A DNA stretch of 64,000 nucleotides from Photobacterium sp. TLY01 (GCF_021432065.1 NZ_CP090364.1:1254601-1318600), one strand, 5' to 3'. Counted from the first letter of the stretch, positions 10,083 to 19,843 are shown. Translations and numbers: made by a program. Notes: a model not told the origin generated them from the sequence alone.

Positions 10083-11300
10083 ATGTATGTCGCTCAACCC
10101 GGTCATATCGATCATATCAAACGAAACAATGCCGGAAGCGTCTACAAACTTATCGATCAGTATGGGCCTATTTCCCGTATTGAGCTGTCGAAAAAGAGCC
10201 AGTTAGCGCCAGCCAGTATCACCAAAATCACCCGCGAACTGTTTGACGGGCATCTGATCAAAGAAGCAGAAATTCAGGAATCAGGTAACCGTGGCCGTCC
10301 GGCCATTGGCTTAGTGCCCGATAATGATGGCTGGCAATTTTTAGGCATTCGTCTTGGTCGGGGTTACCTGACGATCGCCTTGCATGAGCAGGGCGGCGAT
10401 ATTCTGTTTGAAGAGCGGCAGGATATTGAAGAACTGGCGCAAAATGATGTGTTGCAGAAGCTGCTGGATGAAATTGAATCCTTTTTTGCCCGCCACGCGA
10501 AACAGTTGGATCGGATAACTGCCATAGCGGTGTCTTTACCGGGTCTGGTCAATTCCGACAAAGGCATGGTGCTGCAAATGCCGCACTATGAGGTGAAAGA
10601 TTTGCCGTTAGGCCCGGCAATTCATGAAGCGACGGGCCTGCCGGTGTTTATCGGCAACGATACCCGTTCCTGGGCACTGGCTGAGCAATTGTTCGGCAAT
10701 GCCAAAGATGTCGCGAACTCTATTCTGATCTCCATTCATCATGGTGTCGGGGCGGGCATTATCCTGGACAACAAGGTGCTGCAGGGCCGGATCGGAAACA
10801 TCGGTGAGCTTGGCCATATTCAGATTCAGCCTGATGGCCTGCCCTGCTATTGTGGCAACAAAGGATGCCTGGAAACGGTTGCCAGTCTGCAGGCCGTCAG
10901 ACAGCAGGTGAAATCCCGTCTGGCCCTGGGTGAGGCGTCATCCTTATACGGCAAAGAACTGACGATCGAGACTATTTGCGAGGCTGCCGTTCAGGGCGAT
11001 CCGCTGGCTTATCAGGTGATCACTGAGCTGGGTTTCCACTTAGGCCGGGCGATTGCCATTATGGTCAATCTGTTCAACCCTGAGAAAGTACTGATTGGCG
11101 GTGAATTCAATCAGGCCAAATCTGTGTTGTATCCTGCGATCATGGAATGTGTGAAGAGCCAGTCTTTGCCGGTTTATAGCCAGGATCTGCGTATTGAAGA
11201 AACCAGTTTTTACACGCAGGCGACCATGCCTGCTGCGGCGCTGGTGAAGCAGGCGATGTATGACGGTCATCTGCTGGTGAAACTGATTGAAGAAGGCTAG
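10083..11300 (+). CDS. mlc: ROK-family transcriptional repressor Mlc
   Basis: Glucose-responsive repressor of PTS genes; in enterics its DNA binding is relieved by dephosphorylated PtsG. An N-terminal winged helix-turn-helix (GPISRIELSKKSQLAPASITKITREL) is followed by a ROK sugar-kinase-like domain with the zinc motif CYCGNKGCLE and a gly-rich segment GNIGELGHIQI. The 405 residues match Mlc (406 in E. coli). The start is ATG at 10083, with GAGG nine bases upstream; a TTG at 10068 overlaps that site and is rejected. A monocistronic unit with a strong terminator. NagC is the closest alternative, but the N terminus (YVAQPGHIDHIK) is Mlc-type. Confidence 0.9.
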   Translation: MYVAQPGHIDHIKRNNAGSVYKLIDQYGPISRIELSKKSQLAPASITKITRELFDGHLIKEAEIQESGNRGRPAIGLVPDNDGWQFLGIRLGRGYLTIALHEQGGDILFEERQDIEELAQNDVLQKLLDEIESFFARHAKQLDRITAIAVSLPGLVNSDKGMVLQMPHYEVKDLPLGPAIHEATGLPVFIGNDTRSWALAEQLFGNAKDVANSILISIHHGVGAGIILDNKVLQGRIGNIGELGHIQIQPDGLPCYCGNKGCLETVASLQAVRQQVKSRLALGEASSLYGKELTIETICEAAVQGDPLAYQVITELGFHLGRAIAIMVNLFNPEKVLIGGEFNQAKSVLYPAIMECVKSQSLPVYSQDLRIEETSFYTQATMPAAALVKQAMYDGHLLVKLIEEG

Positions 11301-11328
11301 CCACTGCCCGAAAAGTCGGCAATGCATT

Positions 11329-11360
11329 ACGCAGCGAATGACCCGTTCGCTGCGTTTTTT
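11329..11360 (+). terminator. Terminator of mlc
   Basis: Ten-base stem ACGCAGCGAA / TTCGCTGCGT with a seven-base loop and a following T run (11356-11360), 28 bases past the mlc stop. Confidence 0.92.
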
Positions 11361-11421
11361 ATGCTGATTACTCACGATCAGCCAGACTGAAAGTAAGCAC
11401 CCGGCGACAAGGAGAACCTTC

Positions 11422-11787
11422 ATGAAAACGAGCAAAATCACTGTGTTTTATGACGGCGCCTGCCCGACCTGTGTCCGCGACCGGAAATGGTATGAGTCCT
11501 GGCTGGGGAAGCACCCGGATCTTGTCGAATGGTACGACATTACCGGCAAAGATGAAGCCTTGGCAGCCATGGGTATTGAGCCCTCTGAGGCGCTGAGAGA
11601 GCTGCACGTTCAGGACTGCAACGGCGCAGTCCACAAAGAAATGGATGCCTACATACTGCTGCTGAAGCAAATCTGGTGGCTGCGGCCTGTGGCCTGGTTG
11701 ATGGGGCTTCCCGGCATCCGGCAGCTATTATCCGCTGTTTATCGCCGCATGGTCGATCAGCGGTTAGCCCGAGAGGGGCGAGGTTGA
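11422..11787 (+). CDS. DCC-family (DUF393) thiol-disulfide protein
   Basis: A 121-residue protein of the DCC family. The signature is near the N terminus: VFYDGACPTCVRDRKWY, containing the CxxC pair after YDG, as in thioredoxin-like redox proteins. The C-terminal half is hydrophobic with Trp and Leu (LKQIWWLRPVAWLMGLPGI) and ends in a basic tail, as usual for the family. The ATG at 11422 follows AAGGAGAACC, a strong ribosome site. It is convergent with the Lon-domain gene. The redox role is inferred from the family; no substrate is known. Confidence 0.88.
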   Translation: MKTSKITVFYDGACPTCVRDRKWYESWLGKHPDLVEWYDITGKDEALAAMGIEPSEALRELHVQDCNGAVHKEMDAYILLLKQIWWLRPVAWLMGLPGIRQLLSAVYRRMVDQRLAREGRG

Positions 11788-11796
11788 TCACTTGCG

Positions 11797-12366
11797 TTAT
11801 AAATCGTCGTGTCTGAGCTCTTCATCGATCACATTGTGCAGAAACGACAGTGCAGCACGATGATCATTTCTGCTCATAAACCATTGTTTTTGATTGGTTT
11901 CTAAAGGCAGTATTTCCAGCCATCGCTGGCAGACCCAGGCCATATCGGAAAAATCAGGATCCGGGTAATTCGCAGCATAATCAGGATATTCATCAAACAA
12001 GGCTTCCAGGCTGTTGGCGATGGGCTTGTCGATGAACCGCGTCGAGCTGGGTGTCCAGTTTCTGATGGCACTGACCTCACCAAATCTCAGACCGTCTTTT
12101 TCCTGCCAGTGATTATTAATGACAAATTTTTCGACGCCCCGTATGGTGATGCCCAGTAATCCGTCAGGTAACTGTTCAAAATCTGTGATTTCGACCCGAG
12201 TGCCGAAGTGGCACAGGGAATCACCATCTTTCATACACAGGCCGAAACCATCGCCTGAGGACATCGCCAGTGTCACTAAACGGGTATAACGGGGCTCAAA
12301 GATTCTCAGTTTACTGACGCCTCCCGGCAAGACGTAGAGCCTGAGCGGGAAAAGGGGTAACTGCAT
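11797..12366 (-). CDS. Lon N-terminal (LON substrate-binding) domain protein
   Basis: A stand-alone LON domain without the AAA+ or protease parts of Lon. The protein starts MQLPLFPLRLYVLPGG, then FEPRYTRLV and a run matching the Lon N-terminal fold; no Walker motifs or Ser-Lys dyad are present. Length 189 residues is typical of this Vibrionaceae family. The start is ATG at 12364-12366, with AAAGG on the minus strand nine bases ahead; a longer frame reaching 12468 has no ribosome site and no conserved sequence. Function is unknown, perhaps protein binding. It lies just downstream of bioA on the opposite side of the biotin operator. Confidence 0.87.
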   Translation of the reverse strand: MQLPLFPLRLYVLPGGVSKLRIFEPRYTRLVTLAMSSGDGFGLCMKDGDSLCHFGTRVEITDFEQLPDGLLGITIRGVEKFVINNHWQEKDGLRFGEVSAIRNWTPSSTRFIDKPIANSLEALFDEYPDYAANYPDPDFSDMAWVCQRWLEILPLETNQKQWFMSRNDHRAALSFLHNVIDEELRHDDL

Positions 12367-12495
12367 AATACTTAGCCTTTCTGACAGCATGTTTGTCTTA
12401 GGCCGCAGACTGATGCTGGGATACTGAACGGCCTTATAATGACTCTTACATAGAGTATATCTGGTCAAACATGAGGATCTGTCTGTTTTTCGATA

Positions 12496-13809
12496 TTAAT
12501 GCAATGATTGTAAAATGGCGAAAATCAGTTTGTTAAGCTGCTGATTGCTAATGATAAATGGTGGCATGATGTAGATAAGTTTACCGAATGGACGAATCCA
12601 GACACCATTGTCTACAAAACTTTGCTGTATCCGGACCATGTCCACAGGTTCATACAACTCCACCACACCAATCGCCCCGAGCCATCGAACGGCTTTCACT
12701 TTGTCTGACTGCGCCACCGCGGGCAGTAATTCAGCCAGCTGTGCTTCGATCCGGCTGACCTGATGCTGCCATTCTCCCGTTTCCAGCAAAGACAGGCTGG
12801 CATTGGCGACGGCGCAGGCCAGCGGATTGCCCATAAAGGTCGGGCCGTGCATGAAACAGCCTGCGGCACCACTGCACACGGTATCGGCCAGGTGCTTGGT
12901 GGTCAGGGTGGCCGCTAAGGTCATATAACCGCCGGTCAGTGCTTTGCCGACACACATGATATCCGGGCTGATACCGGCATGTTCACAGGCAAACAGTTTG
13001 CCTGTGCGGCCAAACCCGGTTGCAATCTCATCGACGATCAGCAGGACACCATAGACGTCGCACAATTCGCGCACACGGCGCAGATAGGTGGGATGGTAGA
13101 TGCGCATCCCTCCGGCGCCCTGAACGACAGGTTCCAGGATGACAGCGGCAATATCCTGATGGTTGGTCTCAAGTTTGGCGGCGAAGTCGGCAATGTCACG
13201 CTCATCCCACGTGTCATGAAAACCGAGTTCAGGTGAATCTGCAAAAAGATGCTCTGGCAGAAAACCTTTATACAGGCTGTGCATAGAGTTGTCGGGATCG
13301 GTGACCGACATCGCGGCAAAGGTATCACCATGATAACCATGTCGCAGCGTCAGGAATTTCGCCCGCGATTCACCTTTGGCGTGCCAGTACTGCAGCGCCA
13401 TCTTCAACGCCACTTCCACCGAGACTGAACCGGAATCGGCCAGGAAGACCTGCTGTAAGGGATTTGGCGTCATGGCAATCAGTTTGCGACACAATTCAAC
13501 CGCAGGCTGGTGGGTCAGTCCGCCGAACATGACGTGCGACATCTTGTCCAACTGATCTTTGGCCGCCTGATTGAGCACCGGGTGATTGTAACCGTGAATC
13601 GCTGACCACCAGGAAGACATGCCATCAATCAGCGCCCGGCCATCTTCAAGATACAGAGTCACGCCATCCGCATGAGTCACCGGGTAGCAGGGAAGCGGGT
13701 TGATGGTGGAAGTGTACGGGTGCCAGACGTGCTGACGATCGTAGTCCAAATCTACCTGTGAAGCTGTGAAGTGGTTGGAGGAGCGCACTTTTGTGGTGAT
13801 ATTTTGCAC
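12496..13809 (-). CDS. bioA: Adenosylmethionine-8-amino-7-oxononanoate aminotransferase
   Basis: PLP enzyme of biotin synthesis; transfers the amino group of SAM to KAPA to form DAPA. Recognised by [12 protein letters not shown] near the N terminus, [29 protein letters not shown] and the PLP lysine in [14 protein letters not shown]. The start is GTG at 13807-13809 (437 residues), preceded on the minus strand by AAGG. A frame beginning at ATG 13878 is rejected because it would place the BirA-type operator and the promoter inside the coding sequence and adds unconserved residues. Transcribed away from bioBFCD and presumably repressed by biotinylated BirA. All sequence motifs needed for activity are visible. 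Confidence 0.95.
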   Translation of the reverse strand: MQNITTKVRSSNHFTASQVDLDYDRQHVWHPYTSTINPLPCYPVTHADGVTLYLEDGRALIDGMSSWWSAIHGYNHPVLNQAAKDQLDKMSHVMFGGLTHQPAVELCRKLIAMTPNPLQQVFLADSGSVSVEVALKMALQYWHAKGESRAKFLTLRHGYHGDTFAAMSVTDPDNSMHSLYKGFLPEHLFADSPELGFHDTWDERDIADFAAKLETNHQDIAAVILEPVVQGAGGMRIYHPTYLRRVRELCDVYGVLLIVDEIATGFGRTGKLFACEHAGISPDIMCVGKALTGGYMTLAATLTTKHLADTVCSGAAGCFMHGPTFMGNPLACAVANASLSLLETGEWQHQVSRIEAQLAELLPAVAQSDKVKAVRWLGAIGVVELYEPVDMVRIQQSFVDNGVWIRPFGKLIYIMPPFIISNQQLNKLIFAILQSLH

Positions 13810-13811
13810 AG

Positions 13812-13844
13812 ATGTAAACCTTGTATTTTGTTTGTGGTTGACAG
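13812..13844. promoter_or_regulatory. BirA-type biotin operator between bioA and bioB
   Basis: Inverted repeat ATGTAAACC (13812-13820), 15-base spacer, GGTTGACAG (13836-13844). The known enterobacterial operator has arms TTGTAAACC and GGTTTACAA with a spacer of about 16 bases, so both arms match at seven of nine positions. It lies between divergent bioA and bioB and overlaps the promoters of both. Repression by biotinyl-AMP-bound BirA is the expected mechanism; birA itself is not in the window. Confidence 0.85.
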
Positions 13845-13870
13845 TGTACTTGCTGAAAGTAGACTTGCAA
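13838..13870. promoter_or_regulatory. Overlapping face-to-face promoters of bioB and bioA
   Basis: Plus strand: TTGACA (13838-13843), 16 bases, TAGACT (13860-13865), directed at bioB. Minus strand: TTGCAA (13870-13865), 16 bases, TACACT (13848-13843), directed at bioA. The two promoters interlock, and the bioB -35 lies inside the right operator arm, as in the E. coli bio control region. Assigned by eye. Confidence 0.6.
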
Positions 13871-13946
13871 CTATTCAAACCCGTGGAATTGTTACGGTTA
13901 TCGTGAGCAAGCTGCGGGGCATAAGAACAATTAACGAGGTTTACAC

Positions 13947-14999
13947 GTGGAAGTGAGACACGATTGGAGCGTTGCAGAAGTTCAGGCGCTGTTTGAAAAA
14001 CCCTTCATGGATTTAGTGTTTGAAGCGCAGCAAATTCACCGTCAGTACCATGAACCGAACAAGGTTCAGGTCAGTACTTTGCTGTCGATCAAAACCGGTG
14101 CCTGCCCGGAAGACTGTAAGTACTGCCCGCAAAGCGCCCACTACCGTACCGATGTTGACCGCGAACGCCTGATGGAAGTGGAGCGGGTGCTGGATGCGGC
14201 AGAAAAAGCCAAAAACTCGGGTGCGACCCGCTTTTGTATGGGCGCCGCATGGAAAAACCCCAAAGAGCGCGACATGCCGTACCTGCTGGAAATGGTACGC
14301 GGTGTGAAGTCGATGGGCCTGGAAACCTGTATGACGCTTGGCATGATTACCGGTGATCAGGCCAACACACTGGCGGATGCCGGTCTGGATTACTATAACC
14401 ACAATCTGGATACCTCGCCTGAGTATTACGGCAATATCATCACCACCCGAACCTATCAGGATCGTCTGGATACCCTGTCACATGTTCGCGATGCCGGCAT
14501 GAAAATCTGCTCCGGTGGCATTATCGGTATGGGCGAAAGTGCCCGGGACAGGGCCGGCCTGCTGGTTGAGCTGGCGAACCTGCCGGTGCACCCGGAAAGT
14601 GTACCCATCAATATGCTGGTGAAAGTCAAAGGGACGCCACTCGATAGCGTGGATGATGTCGATCCGCTGGACTTTGTCCGCATTATCGCAGTCGCCCGCA
14701 TTATGATGCCGGCTTCCGCTGTGCGCTTGTCAGCGGGCCGTGAGGGAATGAGTGAAGAGACTCAGACCCTGTGCTTTATGGCGGGCGCGAACTCTGTGTT
14801 CTACGGATGCAAGCTGCTGACCACGCCGAATCCGGAAGAAGACAAAGACATGCAGTTGTTTAATAAGCTGGGCATTAACCGTCAGGAGCAGTCCGCAAAA
14901 CCCGATGAAATTCAGGAGCAGGAACTGCTGGGTCAGGTGGCACAGCGTGTGGCTGCCCGCCCGGCAGCGGATGACTTGTTCTACGATGCCTCTGTTTAA
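13947..14999 (+). CDS. bioB: Biotin synthase (radical SAM)
   Basis: Inserts sulfur into dethiobiotin in the last step of biotin synthesis. The radical-SAM cysteines are in [14 protein letters not shown] near residue 55, followed by the family-typical [19 protein letters not shown] and the [12 protein letters not shown] segment. The 350-residue length is usual. The start is GTG at 13947, preceded by GAGG and a six-base spacer; a second GTG two codons later is possible. First gene of bioBFCD; the next start codon overlaps its 3' end by 14 bases. Repressed with bioA from the shared operator. Confidence 0.97.
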   Translation: MEVRHDWSVAEVQALFEKPFMDLVFEAQQIHRQYHEPNKVQVSTLLSIKTGACPEDCKYCPQSAHYRTDVDRERLMEVERVLDAAEKAKNSGATRFCMGAAWKNPKERDMPYLLEMVRGVKSMGLETCMTLGMITGDQANTLADAGLDYYNHNLDTSPEYYGNIITTRTYQDRLDTLSHVRDAGMKICSGGIIGMGESARDRAGLLVELANLPVHPESVPINMLVKVKGTPLDSVDDVDPLDFVRIIAVARIMMPASAVRLSAGREGMSEETQTLCFMAGANSVFYGCKLLTTPNPEEDKDMQLFNKLGINRQEQSAKPDEIQEQELLGQVAQRVAARPAADDLFYDASV

Positions 15000-16185
15000 T
15001 TCCCGGATAGCACAGTCCCTGAGCCAGCGACAGGCTCAGGGGCTGTATCGTCAGAGACAGCCACTCAACAGGCAGCCATCCTGCGTGCAGTTTGCCGACA
15101 GACAGCAAGCGCATATCAACTTCTCCAGTAACGATTATCTGGGACTGGCGCAGTGCCCGGAATTAATCGCGGCCTGGCAGCAGGGGCTGTCTGTGTATGG
15201 CGCAGGCAGTGGTGGTTCACCTCTGGTAACCGGGCATCACGCACCGCATGCAGAACTGGAGCACCGCCTCGCGGACTGGCTCGGATACGACAGAGCCTTG
15301 CTGTTCAGTACCGGATTCAGTGCCAATCAGGCAGTGCTGTTTGCTTTACTTGGCAAATCAGACCGGCTGATCCAGGACAAGTTGAATCATGCTTCGCTGA
15401 TGGAAGCGGGCCAGTTATCACCGGCGACAATGCGCCGTTTTGCCCACAACGATCTCGATGCCTTGCAGACATTACTCAGTGCCGGAACCGATAAGGAAGC
15501 CGAGACGCTGGTGGTGACTGAAGGCGTGTTCAGCATGGATGGGGATCAGGCGCCGCTGGCGGCGATCTCAGCCCTGTGCCGGGCGACCGACAGCTGGTTG
15601 ATGGTTGACGATGCCCACGGCTGCGGGGTGCTGGGGGATGGCGGCCGGGGCAGCGCAGCGCTGGCGGGGATCAAGCCTGAGATCAGCATTGTCACGTTTG
15701 GCAAAGCCTTCGGCATACAGGGCGCGGCGGTGTTGTGCAGCGATGATGTCGCCGAGTATCTGATTCAGTTTGCGCGGCATTATATCTACTCGACGGCGAT
15801 GCCGCCGGCACAGGCGTATGCACTGTGTACCGCCTGCGATCTGGTCCAGCGTGGAGACTGGCGCAGGGAGAAACTGGCGGCATTCGGGCATATTCTGGCT
15901 GACGCACTTCTGCCGGAAGTGGGTCTGGTTGCGACAGAAACGCCGATCAAACCTGTCTTGCTGGGCAGCAGTGAACTGGCAATCAAGCTGTCTGCGGCGC
16001 TGGCTGAAAAAGGCATCTGGGTGTCGGCTATCCGTCCGCCGACCGTGCCGGTCAATCAGGCTAGGTTACGTATCACCCTCTCTGCCAGTCATACAGAGGC
16101 ACAGGTCAGACAACTGGCAACATCGTTGAATGCGTCTTTTGAAGAGGTACAGGATGCAGGAAATCAGTCCGACAGTGGCTGCTAG
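14986..16185 (+). CDS. bioF: 8-amino-7-oxononanoate synthase
   Basis: PLP enzyme that condenses pimeloyl-ACP with alanine to form KAPA. Visible motifs: [12 protein letters not shown] near the N terminus, [24 protein letters not shown] and the PLP lysine in [13 protein letters not shown]. The start is ATG at 14986 inside the last codons of bioB, so translation is probably coupled; the frame is open further upstream but the extra residues are merely the bioB overlap. 399 residues. The gene ends 32 bases inside bioC, part of a chain of overlaps through the operon. Confidence 0.96.
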   Translation: MPLFNSRIAQSLSQRQAQGLYRQRQPLNRQPSCVQFADRQQAHINFSSNDYLGLAQCPELIAAWQQGLSVYGAGSGGSPLVTGHHAPHAELEHRLADWLGYDRALLFSTGFSANQAVLFALLGKSDRLIQDKLNHASLMEAGQLSPATMRRFAHNDLDALQTLLSAGTDKEAETLVVTEGVFSMDGDQAPLAAISALCRATDSWLMVDDAHGCGVLGDGGRGSAALAGIKPEISIVTFGKAFGIQGAAVLCSDDVAEYLIQFARHYIYSTAMPPAQAYALCTACDLVQRGDWRREKLAAFGHILADALLPEVGLVATETPIKPVLLGSSELAIKLSAALAEKGIWVSAIRPPTVPVNQARLRITLSASHTEAQVRQLATSLNASFEEVQDAGNQSDSGC

Positions 16186-16981
16186 GCTACAGAATAAGCA
16201 CGTAACCGGGACAGACAAGCAGGCGATTGCCGCCAGTTTTGGTAAAGCCGCCAAACATTATGATCAATCGGCGGCGTTTCAGCGGCAGGTAGGACACCAA
16301 TTGCTGGATACATTACCCAGCCTGCCGCAAGGCAGCCACTGGCTGGATGTCGGGTGCGGAACCGGGTATTTCACGCGGCAACTGCAGGCCATGCGCTATC
16401 GGACCACAGCGGTTGATCTGTCAGAGCTAATGCTGGCGCAGGCCAAAGCCCGCTGTGATGGGACAGGCACATTTTGTGTCGCGGATGCCGAATCGCTGCC
16501 GTTTCCGGATAACCATTTTGATGCGGCGTTCTCGAGTCTGGCGCTGCAATGGTGCTCCGATCTGGCTGTTCCGTTGCGGGAATTGCAGCGAGTCGTGAAA
16601 CCGGGTGGCGTGATAGGCATGACCACACTGGCAGAAGGGAGCTTGTTTGAGCTTGAGCGCGCGTGGCAATCGGTTGATACGCAGTTGCATGTCAATCAGT
16701 TTGACTCTGTCACCCAGCTTTCACAGGCCGTGGCAGATGCCGGGCTGAATGCGGCTGAGTTATCGGTTCAGCCCGTGGTGATGCACTATGCGCGTGCGCT
16801 GGATTTAATGAAGGATCTCAAGGGAATTGGGGCGACACATCTGTCTGAACCACGCCGTCAGGGGCTGTTTAGCCGGACGGCACTGAATCTGATTGAGCAG
16901 TCCTATGCGCGTTTTCGCGACAGTACGGGTCAGTTACCCGCTACGTATCAGGTTGGTTTTGGAGTATTTACCAATGTCTAA
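16154..16981 (+). CDS. bioC: Malonyl-ACP O-methyltransferase
   Basis: SAM-dependent methyltransferase that methylates malonyl-ACP so that fatty-acid synthase can make the pimeloyl chain. The SAM-binding motif I LDVGCGTGYFTRQL and the post-motif MTTLAEGSLFEL typical of BioC are present, with RQGLFSRTALN towards the C terminus. The start is ATG at 16154, with GAAGAGG six bases upstream, giving 275 residues. It overlaps bioF by 32 bases and bioD by 8 bases. No bioH was seen nearby; the pimeloyl-ester hydrolase must be encoded elsewhere. Confidence 0.95.
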   Translation: MQEISPTVAARLQNKHVTGTDKQAIAASFGKAAKHYDQSAAFQRQVGHQLLDTLPSLPQGSHWLDVGCGTGYFTRQLQAMRYRTTAVDLSELMLAQAKARCDGTGTFCVADAESLPFPDNHFDAAFSSLALQWCSDLAVPLRELQRVVKPGGVIGMTTLAEGSLFELERAWQSVDTQLHVNQFDSVTQLSQAVADAGLNAAELSVQPVVMHYARALDLMKDLKGIGATHLSEPRRQGLFSRTALNLIEQSYARFRDSTGQLPATYQVGFGVFTNV

Positions 16982-17669
16982 TACATTTTTTGTCACAGGA
17001 ACGGATACCGATGCAGGAAAAACGGTCGTTACCCGTACTTTAATTGAATCCAGTGTCCGCGCCGGGCAAAGAACGGCAGGGTTTAAACCGATTGCCTCAG
17101 GCAGTACGCTGACCGCTTACGGGATGCGTAATGCTGATGCGCTGTTTTTGCAAGCCGCTTCGCAGCCCGAATTACAGTATGAAGAAGTGAACCCTTATAC
17201 GTTTGAGCCGCCCATTGCACCGCACATTGCGGCGAAGCAGGCAGGTATTAGCATCGATCCTGTCAGATTGTCTGAAGGCTTATCAAAGCTCAAGAGCAAG
17301 AATGATGTGGTGTTTGTTGAAGGTGCCGGAGGCTGGCGTGTGCCGCTTTCCGACACCATGAAACTGTCTGATTGGGTAAAGCAGGAGGAAATGGCAGTCA
17401 TATTAGTGGTGGGCGTGAAACTGGGTTGTCTGAACCATGCGATGCTGACCGCTGAAGCGATTCAAAATGATGGCCTGAGGTTGGTGGGGTGGGTCGCAAA
17501 CCTGGTTGATCCGAATACCCATTGTTATGAGGATAACCTGAAGTATCTTGAAACGTATCTGCCTGCCCCTAAGTTAGGTGAAATTCCGTATTTACCCGGT
17601 ATTGCCAAGCGGGACTTAACGGCTTACCTGAACATTGATTTGCTGGCTTCACCTGTCTCCTCTTCCTGA
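16974..17669 (+). CDS. bioD: Dethiobiotin synthetase
   Basis: ATP-dependent enzyme closing the ureido ring of DAPA with CO2. The P-loop is seen at the N terminus as VTGTDTDAGKTVVTRTL, followed by GFKPIASGS and VFVEGAGGWRVPL, all diagnostic. The start is ATG at 16974 with GGAG nine bases before; 231 residues. Last gene of bioBFCD, ended by a strong hairpin at 17678-17706. Confidence 0.96.
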   Translation: MSNTFFVTGTDTDAGKTVVTRTLIESSVRAGQRTAGFKPIASGSTLTAYGMRNADALFLQAASQPELQYEEVNPYTFEPPIAPHIAAKQAGISIDPVRLSEGLSKLKSKNDVVFVEGAGGWRVPLSDTMKLSDWVKQEEMAVILVVGVKLGCLNHAMLTAEAIQNDGLRLVGWVANLVDPNTHCYEDNLKYLETYLPAPKLGEIPYLPGIAKRDLTAYLNIDLLASPVSSS

Positions 17670-17677
17670 TAACGCAA

Positions 17678-17706
17678 AACAGCGCCGCCAGTCAGGCGGC
17701 GCTGTT
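17678..17706. terminator. Bidirectional terminator after bioD
   Basis: Twelve-base perfect stem AACAGCGCCGCC / GGCGGCGCTGTT with loop AGTCA, between convergent bioD and the membrane-protein gene. A T4 tract follows on the minus strand only. Confidence 0.85.
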
Positions 17707-17720
17707 GCATCAGACTGGTG

Positions 17721-18383
17721 TTAAGCGTGCTGTTTTTTATTGACCAAACCCGGCAAGCAATACCAGAGAGCCGCAGCCAGAATTAAACTGTAACCCAGCA
17801 ACTCAACCCCTTCTTCAGCCAGGTTTTTGACTTCTCGCATATAGTTGTCCTGCATCGCGGTTTGCCAGATCTCTCCCATGCCAAACAGGCGTGAGAACAC
17901 CAGCAAAGTCGCCAGACCGCCCAGCATGAGCCCGAAACTGGCGTGTTTGCTGTACCGGCTGAGTGGTGCTTGTGTTGTCGGCAGGTGTTTACGGGCATAA
18001 GCCATTCCTGTCACGGCAACAGCGGCCGCCGGAAATTTCCAGAAGCCGTGCCAGATCAGATCCAGCAGGCCATCCAGTTCCCGGATTAGCAACACCATAA
18101 AAAATGCGGAAACCAGAACAGCAAAGCCTTTCTGTGCCGGCTGTTTCTTGGCCAGACCAAAAAAGAGTGCGCTGGTCAAAAACAGGTAAAGTTCCTGAGT
18201 ATACTCAACGAGTGAATTCTCGCCGAGGTTGCCACTCAGTTGCAGCATTTCGATTTTAATAATGAATGCTGCAATTGCAGCCATCACTGCCACAGCCATA
18301 AAAGTAGCAACAGAAGTAATCAGAGCATTCACGCCTTCGCGCGAAGTGGCGCTATCCATAGCGGTTGAATAGGGCTTGTTCAT
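17721..18383 (-). CDS. Integral membrane protein of unknown function
   Basis: 220 residues with about six hydrophobic segments (near residues 22-45, 65-80, 86-105, 115-130, 148-165 and 198-214), so an inner-membrane protein. I recognise no catalytic or transport signature; charged residues within or next to segments (LLIRELDGLLDLIWHG, NLAEEGVELLGY) could be functional. It lies between the biotin operon and htpX, a position where related Vibrio genomes also carry an unassigned membrane protein. The ATG at 18383 is preceded by AGGTAG on the minus strand. Confidence 0.75.
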   Translation of the reverse strand: MNKPYSTAMDSATSREGVNALITSVATFMAVAVMAAIAAFIIKIEMLQLSGNLGENSLVEYTQELYLFLTSALFFGLAKKQPAQKGFAVLVSAFFMVLLIRELDGLLDLIWHGFWKFPAAAVAVTGMAYARKHLPTTQAPLSRYSKHASFGLMLGGLATLLVFSRLFGMGEIWQTAMQDNYMREVKNLAEEGVELLGYSLILAAALWYCLPGLVNKKQHA

Positions 18384-18479
18384 AATCTACCTGCACAGTG
18401 TTCAGAATAATTTTTGGGAGTAGTATCACATAAAAATTCTGAATGAGAACTGTCGTGCACGCATTATGACGCAGAAATG

Positions 18480-18505
18480 ACAAAACCTCCGGATGGAGGT
18501 TTTGT
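18480..18505 (-). terminator. Terminator of the 51-residue protein gene
   Basis: Perfect 11-base stem ACAAAACCTCC / GGAGGTTTTGT with loop GGAT, 27 bases past the stop of the small minus-strand gene. The stem ends provide the T-rich tail. Confidence 0.82.
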
Positions 18506-18531
18506 CGGAATGATTTCTAAAGTGGCCGGGA

Positions 18532-18687
18532 TTAATTGTCGCCCAGTACAGCGGCAGGATCCATGGCCTCGGCTGTCTTAGACGCAGCCGGGTCAATCCC
18601 CAGCTCTGCGCAGGCTTCTTCAGCCGTCATGCCAAGATGGCAACGCAGGATATCAATTGCGACTTGGTAGTTTTCTTGGTCAGCCAT
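18532..18687 (-). CDS. 51-residue conserved-looking small protein
   Basis: Unrecognised acidic small protein starting MADQENYQVAIDILRCHLG and containing TAEEACAELGID, which resembles a short helical repeat or half a helix-turn-helix. The start is ATG at 18685-18687 because AGGAGG lies four bases upstream on the minus strand; the frame continues to 18792 without such a site. It has its own terminator and lies between two membrane-protein genes. No membrane segment or signal is present. Existence is supported by the ribosome site and terminator; function is unknown. Confidence 0.7.
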   Translation of the reverse strand: MADQENYQVAIDILRCHLGMTAEEACAELGIDPAASKTAEAMDPAAVLGDN

Positions 18688-18964
18688 CTTGCCTCCTTGT
18701 TCGATACTGTGAATTCCAATACGCAACGACAATAGAGAATGGTGACATCTTATACAATACGACCAAAGTCTAAGACCCGATTGGGCGGACAAACCATGAC
18801 TTTTGTCTCAGAAGCCGATATCCCTTACCAAAAGTAACAATTTCCCGCTTCCGCTTGTTTTTAGATTGAACGACCATACTATAAGTACCATCTTATTGAT
18901 GCGCCAGCCATCGGGAAGGCGTATAAGCATTTGACACCCAGACCTTTGTTGGAGAAAGAAAGGT

Positions 18965-19843
18965 ATGAAGCGAATTGCCTTGTTCCTGGCAACCAACCTT
19001 GCCGTAATGCTGGTATTCAGCATTGTGCTCAATATTATTTATGCCGTGACTGATTTACAGCCAGGCAGCTTAAACGGCCTGTTAATTATGGCGTTGCTGT
19101 TTGGCTTTGGCGGTTCTTTGATTTCCCTGTTCATGTCGAAGTCCATGGCGCTCAGGTCTGTGGGCGGTATGGTGATTGAACATCCGCGTAACGAAACCGA
19201 ACACTGGCTGATGGAAACTGTTGCACGTCAGGCGAAGCAGTCTGGTATCGGGATGCCGACTGTGGCTGTTTATGACTCGCCGGATATCAATGCGTTCGCA
19301 ACAGGTGCTAAGCGTGATGAATCTCTGGTGGCTGTTTCTACCGGGCTGTTGCACAGCATGACCCGTGATGAAGCAGAGGCCGTACTGGCGCACGAAGTCA
19401 GCCATATTGCCAATGGTGATATGGTGACCATGACCTTGCTGCAGGGGGTGGTGAACACCTTTGTGATTTTTGTCTCCCGTATTATTGCAGGTGCCGTCAG
19501 CGGTGTGAGTAACAATAACGAAGAAGGTGAGGGCGGTAGTTTCATGACCTACTTCATCGTTTCGACCATTATGGAATTACTGTTCGGCTTCCTGGCCAGC
19601 ATCATTACCATGTGGTACAGCCGTCACCGTGAATTCAAAGCCGATGCTGGCTCTGCACATCTGGTTGGTAAAGAGAAGATGATTGCGGCTCTGGAGCGTC
19701 TGAAAGTCAGTCAGGAATCTCACCTTGAAGGTTCCATGATGGCGTTTGGCATCAACGGTAAGAAAACCTTGTCTGAGCTTTTCATGACACACCCACCACT
19801 GGAAAAGCGCATTGATGCGCTGCGTCGTGGTGAGCATCTGTAA
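18965..19843 (+). CDS. htpX: Membrane zinc metalloprotease HtpX
   Basis: Inner-membrane M48 protease for quality control of misfolded membrane proteins. Two N-terminal membrane segments (about residues 5-25 and 35-58) precede the zinc motif HEVSH (His143, Glu144, His147), followed by two more hydrophobic segments and the third-ligand region [13 protein letters not shown]. Length 292 agrees with E. coli HtpX (293). The ATG at 18965 follows GGAG and AAAGG. Monocistronic with a strong terminator. In E. coli it is under Cpx control; I see no clear CpxR box here. Confidence 0.97.
   Translation: MKRIALFLATNLAVMLVFSIVLNIIYAVTDLQPGSLNGLLIMALLFGFGGSLISLFMSKSMALRSVGGMVIEHPRNETEHWLMETVARQAKQSGIGMPTVAVYDSPDINAFATGAKRDESLVAVSTGLLHSMTRDEAEAVLAHEVSHIANGDMVTMTLLQGVVNTFVIFVSRIIAGAVSGVSNNNEEGEGGSFMTYFIVSTIMELLFGFLASIITMWYSRHREFKADAGSAHLVGKEKMIAALERLKVSQESHLEGSMMAFGINGKKTLSELFMTHPPLEKRIDALRRGEHL

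Noticed and set aside
13810-13878. Longer bioA starting at ATG 13878
   Set aside because: It would put the biotin operator and both promoters inside the coding region and adds 23 residues with no likeness to BioA.
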